DNA from: Nakamurella sp. A5-74
GTDB taxonomy: Bacteria; Actinomycetota; Actinomycetes; Mycobacteriales; Nakamurellaceae
Direction: 5' to 3'
Assembly: GCF_040438885.1 (NCBI RefSeq)
Contig: NZ_CP159218.1
Location: forward strand, 4,278,001-4,342,000
DNA length: 64,000 bases
In this document: positions 25,177-33,653 of the stretch, piece by piece
Position numbering within the stretch: position 1 is the first letter of the stretch
Layout of the letters: each line of letters opens with the position of its first letter
Made by a program: the position numbers and the translations under genes
The notes under the pieces: generated by a model
Database searches by the model: none
What the model saw: only the letters and a program-made list of their open reading frames with translations
Told to the model about the DNA's origin: nothing

Positions 25177-26910
25177 GTGCCGACACCTGCCGCAGAGCTC
25201 ACGCCGAGGATTTCCACCGCCATCGCCGCCGCCTTCGGCGACGCGTACCTCGGCACGGATCCGGTACTGCGCGCCAGCCAGTTCGCCGACCTCCAGGCCA
25301 ACGTCGCGCTCGCCCTGGCCAAGCGCGTGGGTGTCCCGCCGAGGGTGGTCGCCGAAAAGATCGTCGCGCAGCTCGACGTCGCCGGGGTGTGCAGCGCCGT
25401 CGAGATCAGCGGTCCCGGGTTCATCAACCTGACGATGGACAACGGCTGGTTGTCCGCCCAGGCGGCGACCCAGTCCGCCGACGAGCGCGTCGGTGTGCCG
25501 GTGCAGCAGACGAAGACGATTCCCATCGACTACTCGGCTCCCAACGTCGCCAAGGAGATGCACGCCGCGCATCTGCGCACCACCGTCGTGGGCGACGCAC
25601 TGGCGCGGACCCTTGAGCACCTCGGGCATCGGGTTGTCCGGCAGAACCACATCGGCGACTGGGGTACCCCGTTCGGCATGCTCATCGAGCACCTGCTGGA
25701 CGTGGGCGTCCAGTCCGACGAGGCCGGGCTGGTGAACACCGATCCGAACGCGTTCTACCAGCATGCCCGCGCCAAGTTCGACGGCGGTGACGCGTTCGCC
25801 GACCGTGCCCGGTCCCGGGTGGTGGCCCTGCAGGCCGGGGATGCCGAGACCCTGCAGTTGTGGCAGGGGCTGGTGGACCTGTCGAAGGTGTACTTCAACC
25901 GGATCTACTCGGCGCTCGACGTCACCCTCACCGACGTCGACCTGGCCGGCGAGTCCCGCTACAACCCGGTGCTGCAACAGATCTGTGACGAGCTGGAGAC
26001 CCGCGGTATCGCCGAGGTCTCCGACGGGGCACTGTGCGTGTTCCTCGATGGCTACACCGGGCGCGAAGGCAAGCCGGTACCGCTGATCATCCGGAAGTCG
26101 GACGGCGGCTACGGCTACGGCACCACCGATCTGGCGACCATCAAGTACCGCGTGCAGGACCTCGGCGCCGACCGGATCCTGTACGTCATCGGCTCCCCGC
26201 AGGCACTGCACCTGAACATGGTGTGGGACACCGCCCGCAAGGCCGGCTGGCTGCCGAACGGGGTCGAAGTGGTGCATGTCCAGATCGGCAACGTCCTCGG
26301 ACCGGACCGCAAGCTGATGCGGACCCGGTCGGGAAACCCGTTGCGGCTGATGGAGTTGGTGGACGAGGCGACCCTGGTCGCCCGGAAGGTGATCGACGAA
26401 GCGCGACCGGATCTGGACGAGGCACTGCGCGCCACCATCGCGCCGCAGGTCGGCATCGCCGCCATCAAGTACGCCGACCTGTCGGTGGCGCACGACACCG
26501 AGTACGTCTTCGACCTCGACCGGATGGTCTCGCTGACCGGCAACACCGGGCCGTACCTGCAGTACGCGACCGCCCGGGTGCGGTCGATCTTCCGCAACGC
26601 CGGGCTCGCCCCCGAGTCCGCGGTCGGGCCGATCTCGATCGTCCAGCCGGCCGAGCGTCTGCTGGCCCTGGAACTGTTGGGCTTCGGGGACGTGGTGGCC
26701 CAGGTCGGCGACCAGCTCGAGCCGCACCGACTGTGCGCCTACCTGTTCTCGCTGGCGCAGGCGTTCTCCGGGTTCTACGAGAGCTGCCCGGTACTCAAGG
26801 CCGACGACGCCGCGGTCCGGGACTCCCGCCTGGCCCTGTGCGCCCTGACGCTGCGGGTGATCGTCACCGGCCTCGGGCTGCTCGGCATCTCGGCGCCCGA
26901 CCGCATGTGA
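25177..26910 (+). CDS. argS: arginyl-tRNA synthetase
   Basis: The 577-residue class I synthetase has the ArgS N-terminal domain, the HIGH-box equivalent HAAHLR in the conserved APNVAKEMHAAHLR segment, and the DALR anticodon-binding domain at the C-terminus. The enzyme charges tRNA-Arg and is normally essential. The GTG start lies six bases after a -10-like TAAACT (25165-25170), so the mRNA may be leaderless. In most actinobacteria argS is followed by lysA-hom-thrC; here a repeat-filled convergent gap follows instead. Confidence 0.96.
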   Translation: MPTPAAELTPRISTAIAAAFGDAYLGTDPVLRASQFADLQANVALALAKRVGVPPRVVAEKIVAQLDVAGVCSAVEISGPGFINLTMDNGWLSAQAATQSADERVGVPVQQTKTIPIDYSAPNVAKEMHAAHLRTTVVGDALARTLEHLGHRVVRQNHIGDWGTPFGMLIEHLLDVGVQSDEAGLVNTDPNAFYQHARAKFDGGDAFADRARSRVVALQAGDAETLQLWQGLVDLSKVYFNRIYSALDVTLTDVDLAGESRYNPVLQQICDELETRGIAEVSDGALCVFLDGYTGREGKPVPLIIRKSDGGYGYGTTDLATIKYRVQDLGADRILYVIGSPQALHLNMVWDTARKAGWLPNGVEVVHVQIGNVLGPDRKLMRTRSGNPLRLMELVDEATLVARKVIDEARPDLDEALRATIAPQVGIAAIKYADLSVAHDTEYVFDLDRMVSLTGNTGPYLQYATARVRSIFRNAGLAPESAVGPISIVQPAERLLALELLGFGDVVAQVGDQLEPHRLCAYLFSLAQAFSGFYESCPVLKADDAAVRDSRLALCALTLRVIVTGLGLLGISAPDRM

Positions 26911-26919
26911 GTCCGCGCT

Positions 26920-27020
26920 GATCGATCAGCGAGGCACGAGCGTGACGACATCCCCGGAAGGCTGAGCCCATCGCCGGACCCGGTGATCGAGCAGCGAGGC
27001 ACGAGCGTGACGAGATCCCC
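26920..27020. repeat. two direct copies of the dispersed GATCGAGC repeat
   Basis: Two 36-bp units, 26920-26955 and 26985-27020, differ at only two positions. The core is GATCGAGCAGCGAGGCACGA followed by GCGTGACGAGATCCCC. They lie between the convergent argS gene and the membrane-protein gene at 27128. The unit is a variant of the repeat at 10.1, 38.7 and 63.8 kb. Confidence 0.75.
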
Positions 27021-27087
27021 GACGATAGGAACCCAGCACCGGGCGCCCGGCATCGAATCGGCTCGTTTGCGTGTTCCCGACGCCCGT

Positions 27088-27105
27088 TCGGCGTGTTTAC
27101 GCCGA
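27088..27105. terminator. small hairpin before the convergent gene end
   Basis: TCGGCGT and ACGCCGA pair over 7 bp around GTTT. It lies just beyond the stop of the gene ending at 27128 on the minus strand, so it may terminate that operon. Confidence 0.45.
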
Positions 27106-27127
27106 CCCGATGAGCTGCCGGGCCGGG

Positions 27128-29005
27128 TCAGTAGCCGGCGAGCTCCCGCAGCTGATCGAGGACGTCATCCGGAGCGGCGACATTGCGCACGCCGTTGCCG
27201 ACCGTAGGTGCGCAGGAGTCGACGAAGTTCAGCAGGACCGGAGGGCGGTCGGCGTACAGGAACACCAGGAACGGTGCCCCTTGAACGAGCTCGAGGCTGT
27301 CGCCGTCCGGGCAGCCTGACGCGTCGACCGGCTCGGACAGACCGTTGATCCTGTCCACCAGGCCCGCCGGCATCTGTACGGCTCCGTCAGCACAGTTGAA
27401 GACCGAGCGGTACCCGGCCGGGATCATCGTCCGCTCCAGCCCTTCTCCTGCAAATCGCGGATTGACACACGCCTCGTTCTGCGGCGAGAGCGAGCTCGGC
27501 GCAGTGCCGGACGACACGTCGAGCGACCCGACTCCGGCAGACGTCGTGAGGTCCGTCGACGGTGAGGTCTGCGGCGCCGACGGCATGGGTCCAGGCATGT
27601 CCGGTAGCAGGTCGACGGCCCTCAGCCCCAGCCACGGCGTGCCGTACAGAGCTTTTCGCACCGACTCGGCAAGGTCACCCTGTGCCCAGATGAGGCCATT
27701 CGTTGCGAGGCCGCAGGTGCCGCCGATGCGCGCGTCGACCCAGAGGGTTCGCCGCTGGCCGCCCTTTCCGTAGGTGAGTCCCAGCAGTTGGGGAGTCGGG
27801 GTGTCCGTGCGACGAGGACACCGCATCTTCGACGGATCAGCCGGTGACGAAGAACGCAATTCGGAGACCAGTGGCACGAAGTTACCCTGCAGCTCGAAGC
27901 GTTGCTGGATAAAACCGATCGGTAGGTCGGACTCGGGCACATCCTTCGCCTCGGGCTGGTTCTCCGGCTGGACCTGCCCGTACCCGCAGAGCACCACGGC
28001 CGCGGGCGTGTCCGTCGGAACCAGCCGGCCGTCGGTGACCACCGTGGGCTTCGGCAGTGCCTCCGGGCCGGCGAACGGGCTGGCGTCGAGCTGCAGTGGG
28101 CATTCGACGCTCGCTCGGTCACTCGGTTGCCAGGTACCGCTTGTCACGGAGCGCACGAACAAGTCGGCGTACGAACCGGTCGATATCGCGACGCTTCCCG
28201 TCGCCACCGTGCATGTGTCGGGTCCGGTCGAATCTGCGAGCCAGACGGTGCCCGTCGCATAGTTCAGGGCCACCCGGAAATCCGATCCCGACGGAGGTGA
28301 CATTCCCAGGCCGCCCGCCGTGAAGAAACTGCAGCCTTCCTCAGTGCTGAGCGCGAATCGGGAGAGGTCATCCGGCACCGATGACAGCCCGGCGGTGATC
28401 GTGCGGGAGCTCCGCAGGTCCTGGAAGTCGAAGGCGACGGTCGCGCCGACACTGTGCGTCGCGTCCGTCGGCTCGGGATGCAGCGGCAGCGGGTACTCGC
28501 AGATCAGCATCGAGATCGGCACCTCGGCCGGGACCAACGAGCCGGCTGCCGGGTCGATCGATCCCGCATCGACGAGCGGGCCGCCATCGGTTCCCGGGCA
28601 CCGCGGCGCGGCAACGGGACTCGCCGAAGCAGCCACCGTCGTCAATCCGACGTCATCCCGACCCGGAATCGGCGCAGCAGTGTGGGACCGATTGGCTACC
28701 AACGGAATGGCGACGGCAGCCACCAGCGCGATGACGGCAGCAGCCACGAGCAACGGCGCCCGCCTGGCCCACGCGCCTCTGGTCGGAGCGGAGACCGACG
28801 GTTCGCTCGTCAGATCGTCATCCCGCTCGACGAGCGGTTCGGGGCCGGTAGCCGCAGCATCGACAGTGCCGGGCGGCAGCGCGGCTGGAGTTTCGGTGAA
28901 CGACGGCATCGTCCCCCGCAGCCAGGACTCGGCATCGGCCGTCAACCGCGCCTCAAGACCATCCTGGAGTTCGGGCTCGCCCTGATCACGATCGCGGAAC
29001 TTCAT
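27128..29005 (-). CDS. membrane protein with large extracellular region, likely sigma-factor partner (anti-sigma-like)
   Basis: The 625-residue protein is predicted to have a cytosolic N-terminus of about 82 residues, one membrane helix (residues 84-105) and an exported region of about 520 residues. The exported part holds repeated Cys-containing segments (LICEYPLPL, VVLCGYGQVQ, GGTCGLA, SVFNCADG) that look like disulfide-linked domains of one type. Its ATG overlaps the stop of the ECF sigma gene (ATGA). This arrangement, a sigma factor followed by a single-pass membrane protein, is that of sigma/anti-sigma pairs, but the N-terminus shows no zinc-binding HxxxCxxC anti-sigma motif. The exported part could sense an envelope signal. 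Confidence 0.7.
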   Translation of the reverse strand: MKFRDRDQGEPELQDGLEARLTADAESWLRGTMPSFTETPAALPPGTVDAAATGPEPLVERDDDLTSEPSVSAPTRGAWARRAPLLVAAAVIALVAAVAIPLVANRSHTAAPIPGRDDVGLTTVAASASPVAAPRCPGTDGGPLVDAGSIDPAAGSLVPAEVPISMLICEYPLPLHPEPTDATHSVGATVAFDFQDLRSSRTITAGLSSVPDDLSRFALSTEEGCSFFTAGGLGMSPPSGSDFRVALNYATGTVWLADSTGPDTCTVATGSVAISTGSYADLFVRSVTSGTWQPSDRASVECPLQLDASPFAGPEALPKPTVVTDGRLVPTDTPAAVVLCGYGQVQPENQPEAKDVPESDLPIGFIQQRFELQGNFVPLVSELRSSSPADPSKMRCPRRTDTPTPQLLGLTYGKGGQRRTLWVDARIGGTCGLATNGLIWAQGDLAESVRKALYGTPWLGLRAVDLLPDMPGPMPSAPQTSPSTDLTTSAGVGSLDVSSGTAPSSLSPQNEACVNPRFAGEGLERTMIPAGYRSVFNCADGAVQMPAGLVDRINGLSEPVDASGCPDGDSLELVQGAPFLVFLYADRPPVLLNFVDSCAPTVGNGVRNVAAPDDVLDQLRELAGY

Positions 29006-29619
29006 CGGGCACGCTCCTGGGATTCCTGCTCGGCCAGAGTGGTTCGCAACTCAGCACGGGCCGCCGCGAGGGTCGCGCGGACGGTGCCGTCGGCGCAGCC
29101 CATCACCGCGGCGACCTCGGCGATCGGCAAACCGACGTAGTAGTGCAGTTCTACGGCCAGCCGCCGCCGATCGGACAACAGCGCAACTGCGGCGCGGAGC
29201 ACCAGGTCGTCGTCCCGATCTGTCGTCGGAGCGGCGGCGTCACGGCGGTCATCGAGCGCAACCGGAGGTCGTGCACGCACCCGGAACCGGCGGGCACGAT
29301 CGGCGGTCACCGCAAGCAGCCAACTCTGCGCGGAACCGCGTGCCGGATCGAAGGTGTGGCGCTTCCGCCAAGCCCGTTCCAGGACGTCCTGCAGCAGGTC
29401 GTCCCGATCATCGGCCGGGACCAGCCTGGCCGCGAATCGTTGCACCACCTGCCAGTGCGGCTGCACCCAGTCGGCGAACGACAGCTCGGTGCCCGCCACC
29501 GGGGACAGCTCCGGGGCGGCCGGCACCAGCTCGTCCACCCGTCGCCCTCCCCCGGTCGTCGCCAGCGCCCGACGTAGCGTCCCCGCAGCGGGAAGGAAGC
29601 TGTGCGCGTCGATCGTCAC
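29002..29619 (-). CDS. ECF RNA polymerase sigma factor
   Basis: The protein of about 205 residues has sigma region 2 (VQRFAARLVPADDRDDLLQDVLERAWRKRHTFDPARG ... SWLLAVTADRARRFRVR) and region 4 (LSDRRRLAVELHYYVGLPIAEVAAVMGCADGTVRATLAAAR), with no regions 1 or 3, as in extracytoplasmic function sigma factors. Start GTG 29619 is a best guess: the frame stays open to 29796 and no good ribosome binding site settles the choice. It is coupled by a 4-bp overlap to the membrane protein gene. The 443-bp gap upstream carries a perfect 19-bp tandem repeat. Confidence 0.85.
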   Translation of the reverse strand: MTIDAHSFLPAAGTLRRALATTGGGRRVDELVPAAPELSPVAGTELSFADWVQPHWQVVQRFAARLVPADDRDDLLQDVLERAWRKRHTFDPARGSAQSWLLAVTADRARRFRVRARPPVALDDRRDAAAPTTDRDDDLVLRAAVALLSDRRRLAVELHYYVGLPIAEVAAVMGCADGTVRATLAAARAELRTTLAEQESQERAR

Positions 29620-29846
29620 ACGAGGTCTACGCCTACGGACACGCGTACGGGTTATCGACGGTCCGGAGTTCACTCGTCGGGTGGCTGGGACATCAGTGAG
29701 CGCCCAGCCGATCGGTACGGATGCGTGCTCCCGGCGCCGGGTCGGCATTCTCACGTCGAGCGGACGTGACGAACCGGCCGCAACCCCATGGCGCATTCCG
29801 AAGTGTCGTCGAACGGGCTTTCAGCGCCCGCAGACGACCATCCAGG

Positions 29847-30003
29847 ATGCGCCGGGCACAACAGCATGCGCCGGGCACAACAGCATGCGCCGGGCACAAC
29901 AGCATGCGCCGGGCACAACAGCATGCGCCGGGCACAACAGCATGCGCCGGGCACAACAGCATGCGCCGGGCACAACAGCATGCGCCGGGCACAACAGCAT
30001 GCG
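29847..30003. repeat. perfect 19-bp tandem repeat, 8 copies plus a partial
   Basis: The unit ATGCGCCGGGCACAACAGC occurs eight times with no mismatch (29847-29998), plus ATGCG. The unit joint forms the palindrome GCATGC. The period is not a multiple of three, so it does not encode a simple peptide repeat in one frame, and no gene covers it. It lies in the 443-bp gap between the end of the MFS gene (30063) and the sigma factor start (29619), about 230 bp upstream of the latter. Copy identity implies recent expansion (VNTR-like). The rest of the gap shows nothing recognisable. Confidence 0.92.
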
Positions 30004-30062
30004 TGAACCGCTCGACCACCGTCACCCGGGCGCGGCAACAGTGGTCGAGTGGGACGAGCCGG

Positions 30063-31637
30063 TCAGTGACCGGCCGCTGCCGGAGCGCCCTGACCGGCGC
30101 GGGAGTGCGTCGGTGCGGCGAAGCAGAGCACCGCGACGACACCGACGAGCAGGACGGCTGCCGGCAGGAAGATGCTCTGCCCCATGGCATCCGCGAACGG
30201 GGCCTTGAGAAAGTCCGGCAACGGACCGGTGCTCGCCTGCACGGACTCGCCCGAGCCACCACCACCGGTAGCGGCACTCAACTGGGCCGCGATCCGGTTC
30301 TGCATCAGCACCCCGACGGCGGCGCTGCCCAGCACGGCACCGACCTGACGGGTCATGTTGTAGACGCCCGCGCCCGACCCGGCCAGCTGCATCGGCAGGT
30401 TGCGGGTCGCGGTTGCCGACAGCGGCGCCCAGATGAACGCATTGCCGATGCCCATCAGGGTGATCGGCAGCAGCACAGCGATCACGGACGCGGTCGGGCT
30501 GACGACGGCGCCGAGCCAGAACATCGAGATGGCCGTCAGGACGAAGCCGGCCCCGGCCAGGTAGCGGGGATGGACACGGTCGGTGAGCGTACCGACCGGC
30601 CTGGCCAGCGCGCCGGCGGTCACGGCGAGCGGAACCAACAGCAGGGCTGCCCGGGTCGGGGTGAGACCCATCGCCTTCTGCGCGAACAGCATCAGCGGAA
30701 TGGCCTCGCCGGTGATGGCGAAGCCCATCGTCGCGATGCCGATGTTCGCGAGCGAGAAGTTGCGATCCTTGAACAGCGAGAGGCTCATCAAGGGCTCGGG
30801 CGCGCGGGTCTGCCACCACACGAATGCGACCAGCAAGACCAGTCCGACGATGATCAACGACCAGACGGAGATCGGGCCGGCGATGGTGCCCCAGGAGTAC
30901 TTCTGACCCTCCTGGATCCCGAACACCAGGGCCAACAATCCGAGCCCGCTGAGCGCGATGCCCGGGAAGTCGAACCGGTGGCGGTGGGTCGGCAGCGTCG
31001 GGACCAACCGCCAGGCCAGCACGAACGCAACGATCCCGACCGGGACGTTGACGAAGAAGATCCATTCCCAGCCAAGGCTGTCGACGAGCACCCCGCCGGC
31101 CAACGGGCCGACCAGGATCGCCACGCCGGCAACGGATCCCCAGATACTCATGGCCGTTCCGCGCTGGTGCGGCGGGAAGGTCCGGGTGATGACGGCCATG
31201 GTCTGCGGCGTCATCAGGGCGGCACCGAGGCCCTGCACGGCGCGGGCGGCGATCAGCATGCCGATGGTCCCGGAGAACCCACAAGCCAGCGAGGCCAGGG
31301 TGAAGATCGTCAGGCCGATCAGATAGATCCGCTTGGGCCCGAACTGATCTCCGAGCCGGCCGCTCACCAGCAGCGGCACGACGTAGGCGAGCAGGTAGGA
31401 GCTGGTGACCCAGACGATGTTGTTCAGGTTCGGGTCGACCTCCTCCAGCAGCGCATTCGTCGCGACAGACACGATGGTCGAGTCGATGAGGATCATGAAG
31501 AATCCGATGACGAGCGCCCAGAGCGCCGCCCACCGCTTGGAGTCGGTCACCGCAGGGGCGGGCCCAGCAGGCGTGGTGAGGGTCGGCTCGCCGGTCGGTC
31601 GCTGCGCGTCGGCAGACGAGGTGTCGGTGGAGGTCAT
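30063..31637 (-). CDS. MFS drug efflux transporter, DHA2 (14-helix, EmrB/QacA) family
   Basis: The 524-residue protein has about 14 predicted membrane helices and DHA2 motifs: FFMILIDSTIVSVATNAL in helix 1 (motif D1), SGRLGDQFGPKRIYL (motif A), AARAVQGLGAAL (motif B) and GSVAGVAILVGPLAGGVLVD (motif C, typical of antiporters). It probably exports hydrophobic drugs or metabolites in exchange for protons. Its ATG overlaps the PadR gene stop (ATGA), so pump and regulator form one operon. The C-terminal loop is Gly/Ser rich. Confidence 0.92.
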   Translation of the reverse strand: MTSTDTSSADAQRPTGEPTLTTPAGPAPAVTDSKRWAALWALVIGFFMILIDSTIVSVATNALLEEVDPNLNNIVWVTSSYLLAYVVPLLVSGRLGDQFGPKRIYLIGLTIFTLASLACGFSGTIGMLIAARAVQGLGAALMTPQTMAVITRTFPPHQRGTAMSIWGSVAGVAILVGPLAGGVLVDSLGWEWIFFVNVPVGIVAFVLAWRLVPTLPTHRHRFDFPGIALSGLGLLALVFGIQEGQKYSWGTIAGPISVWSLIIVGLVLLVAFVWWQTRAPEPLMSLSLFKDRNFSLANIGIATMGFAITGEAIPLMLFAQKAMGLTPTRAALLLVPLAVTAGALARPVGTLTDRVHPRYLAGAGFVLTAISMFWLGAVVSPTASVIAVLLPITLMGIGNAFIWAPLSATATRNLPMQLAGSGAGVYNMTRQVGAVLGSAAVGVLMQNRIAAQLSAATGGGGSGESVQASTGPLPDFLKAPFADAMGQSIFLPAAVLLVGVVAVLCFAAPTHSRAGQGAPAAAGH

Positions 31638-32215
31638 GATGCGGTCCATTCGAGACGGCCGTCCTGCAGGGCGGCGATGGTGGTGTCGACCCAGGCGATC
31701 TCAGCCCGGATCTGGTGGATGATCAGGTCGATGTCGAGCACGTACCGCGCAGGCTTGCCGCGGTCGTCGATCACGTGTCGGTAGATGTCCTCGACCTCGG
31801 TCAGGTCGCGGGCGAGGACGGAACGGCGGTGCGAGAGGTGTTGCAGCACATCCTCTTTCGCCAAATGGTGCGCCTCGGCGACAGCCAACGGGAAGATCGG
31901 GTACTCCTTGCGCGGGTTCGCCAGGCGGTCGGCGATCGTCGATCTCAGGACGACTCCGCCCGCCCTGGTGATCCGGTAGGTCGTCCGTTCGGGACGGTTG
32001 CCCTCGCGGTCGGTACCGATCTCCTCGATGTACTTGTTCTCGGCCAACTTCCCGACGGCGTGGTAGAGCGAACCGGGACGGATCTTGACGAGGATGTCCT
32101 CCCGGCGATGCATCATCACCTGGTACACGTCGTACGGATGACGTGGTTCCTCGTCGATGAGGGCGAGCGCAGCGATCGCCAACGGACTCAGCTGCGCGTC
32201 GAGCAACTTGCTCAT
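31634..32215 (-). CDS. PadR family transcriptional regulator
   Basis: The 193-residue protein has a PadR winged helix at the N-terminus (LSPLAIAALALIDEEPRHPYDVYQVMMHRREDILVKIRPGSLYHAVGKLAENKYIEE) and a long helical C-terminal Vir-type dimerisation domain. PadR proteins repress efflux and detoxification genes until they bind a small molecule. ATG 32215 has AAGGGG upstream. It is the first gene of the operon with the DHA2 pump; a perfect palindrome lies 36 bp before the start. Confidence 0.9.
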   Translation of the reverse strand: MSKLLDAQLSPLAIAALALIDEEPRHPYDVYQVMMHRREDILVKIRPGSLYHAVGKLAENKYIEEIGTDREGNRPERTTYRITRAGGVVLRSTIADRLANPRKEYPIFPLAVAEAHHLAKEDVLQHLSHRRSVLARDLTEVEDIYRHVIDDRGKPARYVLDIDLIIHQIRAEIAWVDTTIAALQDGRLEWTAS

Positions 32216-32250
32216 CACTCGAAACCCCTTCCCGAGAATCTGTTCGGCGC

Positions 32251-32274
32251 CGACTATTCCAACTGGAATAGTCG
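32251..32274. promoter_or_regulatory. perfect palindrome, probable PadR operator
   Basis: Arms CGACTATTCC (32251-32260) and GGAATAGTCG (32265-32274) are exact inverse complements around AACT. It lies 36 bp upstream of the padR-like start, where an autoregulatory operator overlapping the promoter is expected. The AT-rich arms stand out from the GC-rich surroundings. Confidence 0.75.
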
Positions 32275-32442
32275 ACCTGGAGTATGAGACCACATCGCAG
32301 GGCCCGCGGGCAAGGTCTGTGCCCGGGGTCACCAACCGGGAGCGGGAGGTGGCCGAGGATCGGCGAGGCCGGTCGCGTCCGACGCCGGAACGGGGTCAGC
32401 AGACACAGCGCGGTGCCGTGGGCCAAGCGGGATGATGGGGGC

Positions 32443-33402
32443 ATGCACGACGATCCCGTGACGCCGACGCAGGGCACCATCGTCCAGCTGCGCGACGGCA
32501 CTCCCCAGGACGTCACCGGTCGGCGGCGACTGACGGGACTCACGGTAATCGCGGTCGCCGTCATCGCGATGATGCTGCTGACGGCCGGACGTGCACGGCA
32601 GGTGTCCGGGGTGGCGGTGGTGCCTCCACCGCCGCAGATCGGCGACTGCGTCTCGATCCCGGACACCGATCAGGTACTGGAGCAGATGAACGAGGGTGAG
32701 GTTCCGGTGCTCGTCTCCGGACCCTGCCAGGGCGCCCGCGCAGGCGAGGTGGCGTCCCTCGAGGACCAGCGCGCGTACGCACAGGGCGACTGTTGGACCC
32801 CGACGCTGGGCTATCTGGGTGTTCCCGCGACGGCCGGCCCATTCCTGAAGTCGGAGACGGCATGGCAGACCCGAACAGCGGCGATGAGCTACACCTTCGG
32901 CCCGTCACCGCTGCAGGTCGCGGCCGGTCAGCTCTGGTCCGCCTGCGTGCTGGTGGGCCTCGACACCGAGAACTTCCGGCCACGGCCCCTCATCGAGAGC
33001 GCCCGGGATGCGGCGACGCGAGGCGGCACCGCGTTCGACCCGTTCGCGATCTGCTCGGATGCGCCGTTGTCGACCGAGTTCACCCCCTGCGGCGGGCCGC
33101 ACCGCTACGAGATGGTCGCTGACGGGTTCAACCTGGGACCGAGCGAAGCTGAAGGCCTGGAATCCTGCCGGGCCTTGGTGTCCGAGCTGACCGGACTGCA
33201 GGATCCGTCTGCGAACGGACGACTGCGGGTCGAGCTGATTGCTTACCGCTACGACGACGGCGGCTCCCTTCGGAAAGCCGACTACCAGCAGGCCCGCACT
33301 GCAGGAGGCGGCGTGACGTGCACCGTTTCGCCTGTCGCTCCCGGCGAGGTGCTCACGATGACCCTGGTCGGACTGGGCGAGCGCCCACTGCCCATCGGCT
33401 GA
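32443..33402 (+). CDS. membrane-anchored exported protein of unknown function
   Basis: The 319-residue protein has a short cytosolic N-terminus, one membrane helix (LTGLTVIAVAVIAMMLLTAG, about residues 30-50) and an exported region with at least eight Cys. The Cys are spaced as IGDCVSIP, GPCQGA, GDCWTPT, SACVLVG, ICSDAP, TPCGGPH, ESCRAL and VTCTVS, suggesting disulfides. The pattern CVSIPD...CGGPHRYEM...AYRYDDG resembles septum-formation/DUF4333-like exported domains in layout only. The frame is open from 32284, but ATG 32443 is the first start that gives a normal anchor. It is divergent from the PadR operon. Confidence 0.75.
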   Translation: MHDDPVTPTQGTIVQLRDGTPQDVTGRRRLTGLTVIAVAVIAMMLLTAGRARQVSGVAVVPPPPQIGDCVSIPDTDQVLEQMNEGEVPVLVSGPCQGARAGEVASLEDQRAYAQGDCWTPTLGYLGVPATAGPFLKSETAWQTRTAAMSYTFGPSPLQVAAGQLWSACVLVGLDTENFRPRPLIESARDAATRGGTAFDPFAICSDAPLSTEFTPCGGPHRYEMVADGFNLGPSEAEGLESCRALVSELTGLQDPSANGRLRVELIAYRYDDGGSLRKADYQQARTAGGGVTCTVSPVAPGEVLTMTLVGLGERPLPIG

Positions 33403-33653
33403 CACCCCCACGTTCTGGGCGAACGAAGACGCCCACCCAGTGTCCGGATCGCAGTCGGCATCGAGGCCGACGCTTCGGGGACGCCCCGGAGTGTGGAGCG
33501 CGTCGGTCCGGGCGCCGGCAGCCGGACCGCTGTGGCGGCCTGCTCGGTCAGCAGTGCTTCGACCGAGTCGTGGAGCGCCTGCACGCGGAGCTACGCCCGG
33601 TGTCGATCGCCTCGCTCGACCGGCACTCGCGCCGGCACCGGAAGCCTGTCCGG

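Noticed and set aside
29847-30003. CRISPR-like array
   Set aside because: The 19-bp units are contiguous with no spacers, and there are no cas genes; it is a simple tandem repeat.
33282-33584. Possible small minus-strand gene between two convergent genes
   Set aside because: The first 20 residues look plausible, but the rest is shadow-like, overlaps the gene ending at 33402 and has no ribosome binding site. The 250-bp gap shows no other feature.
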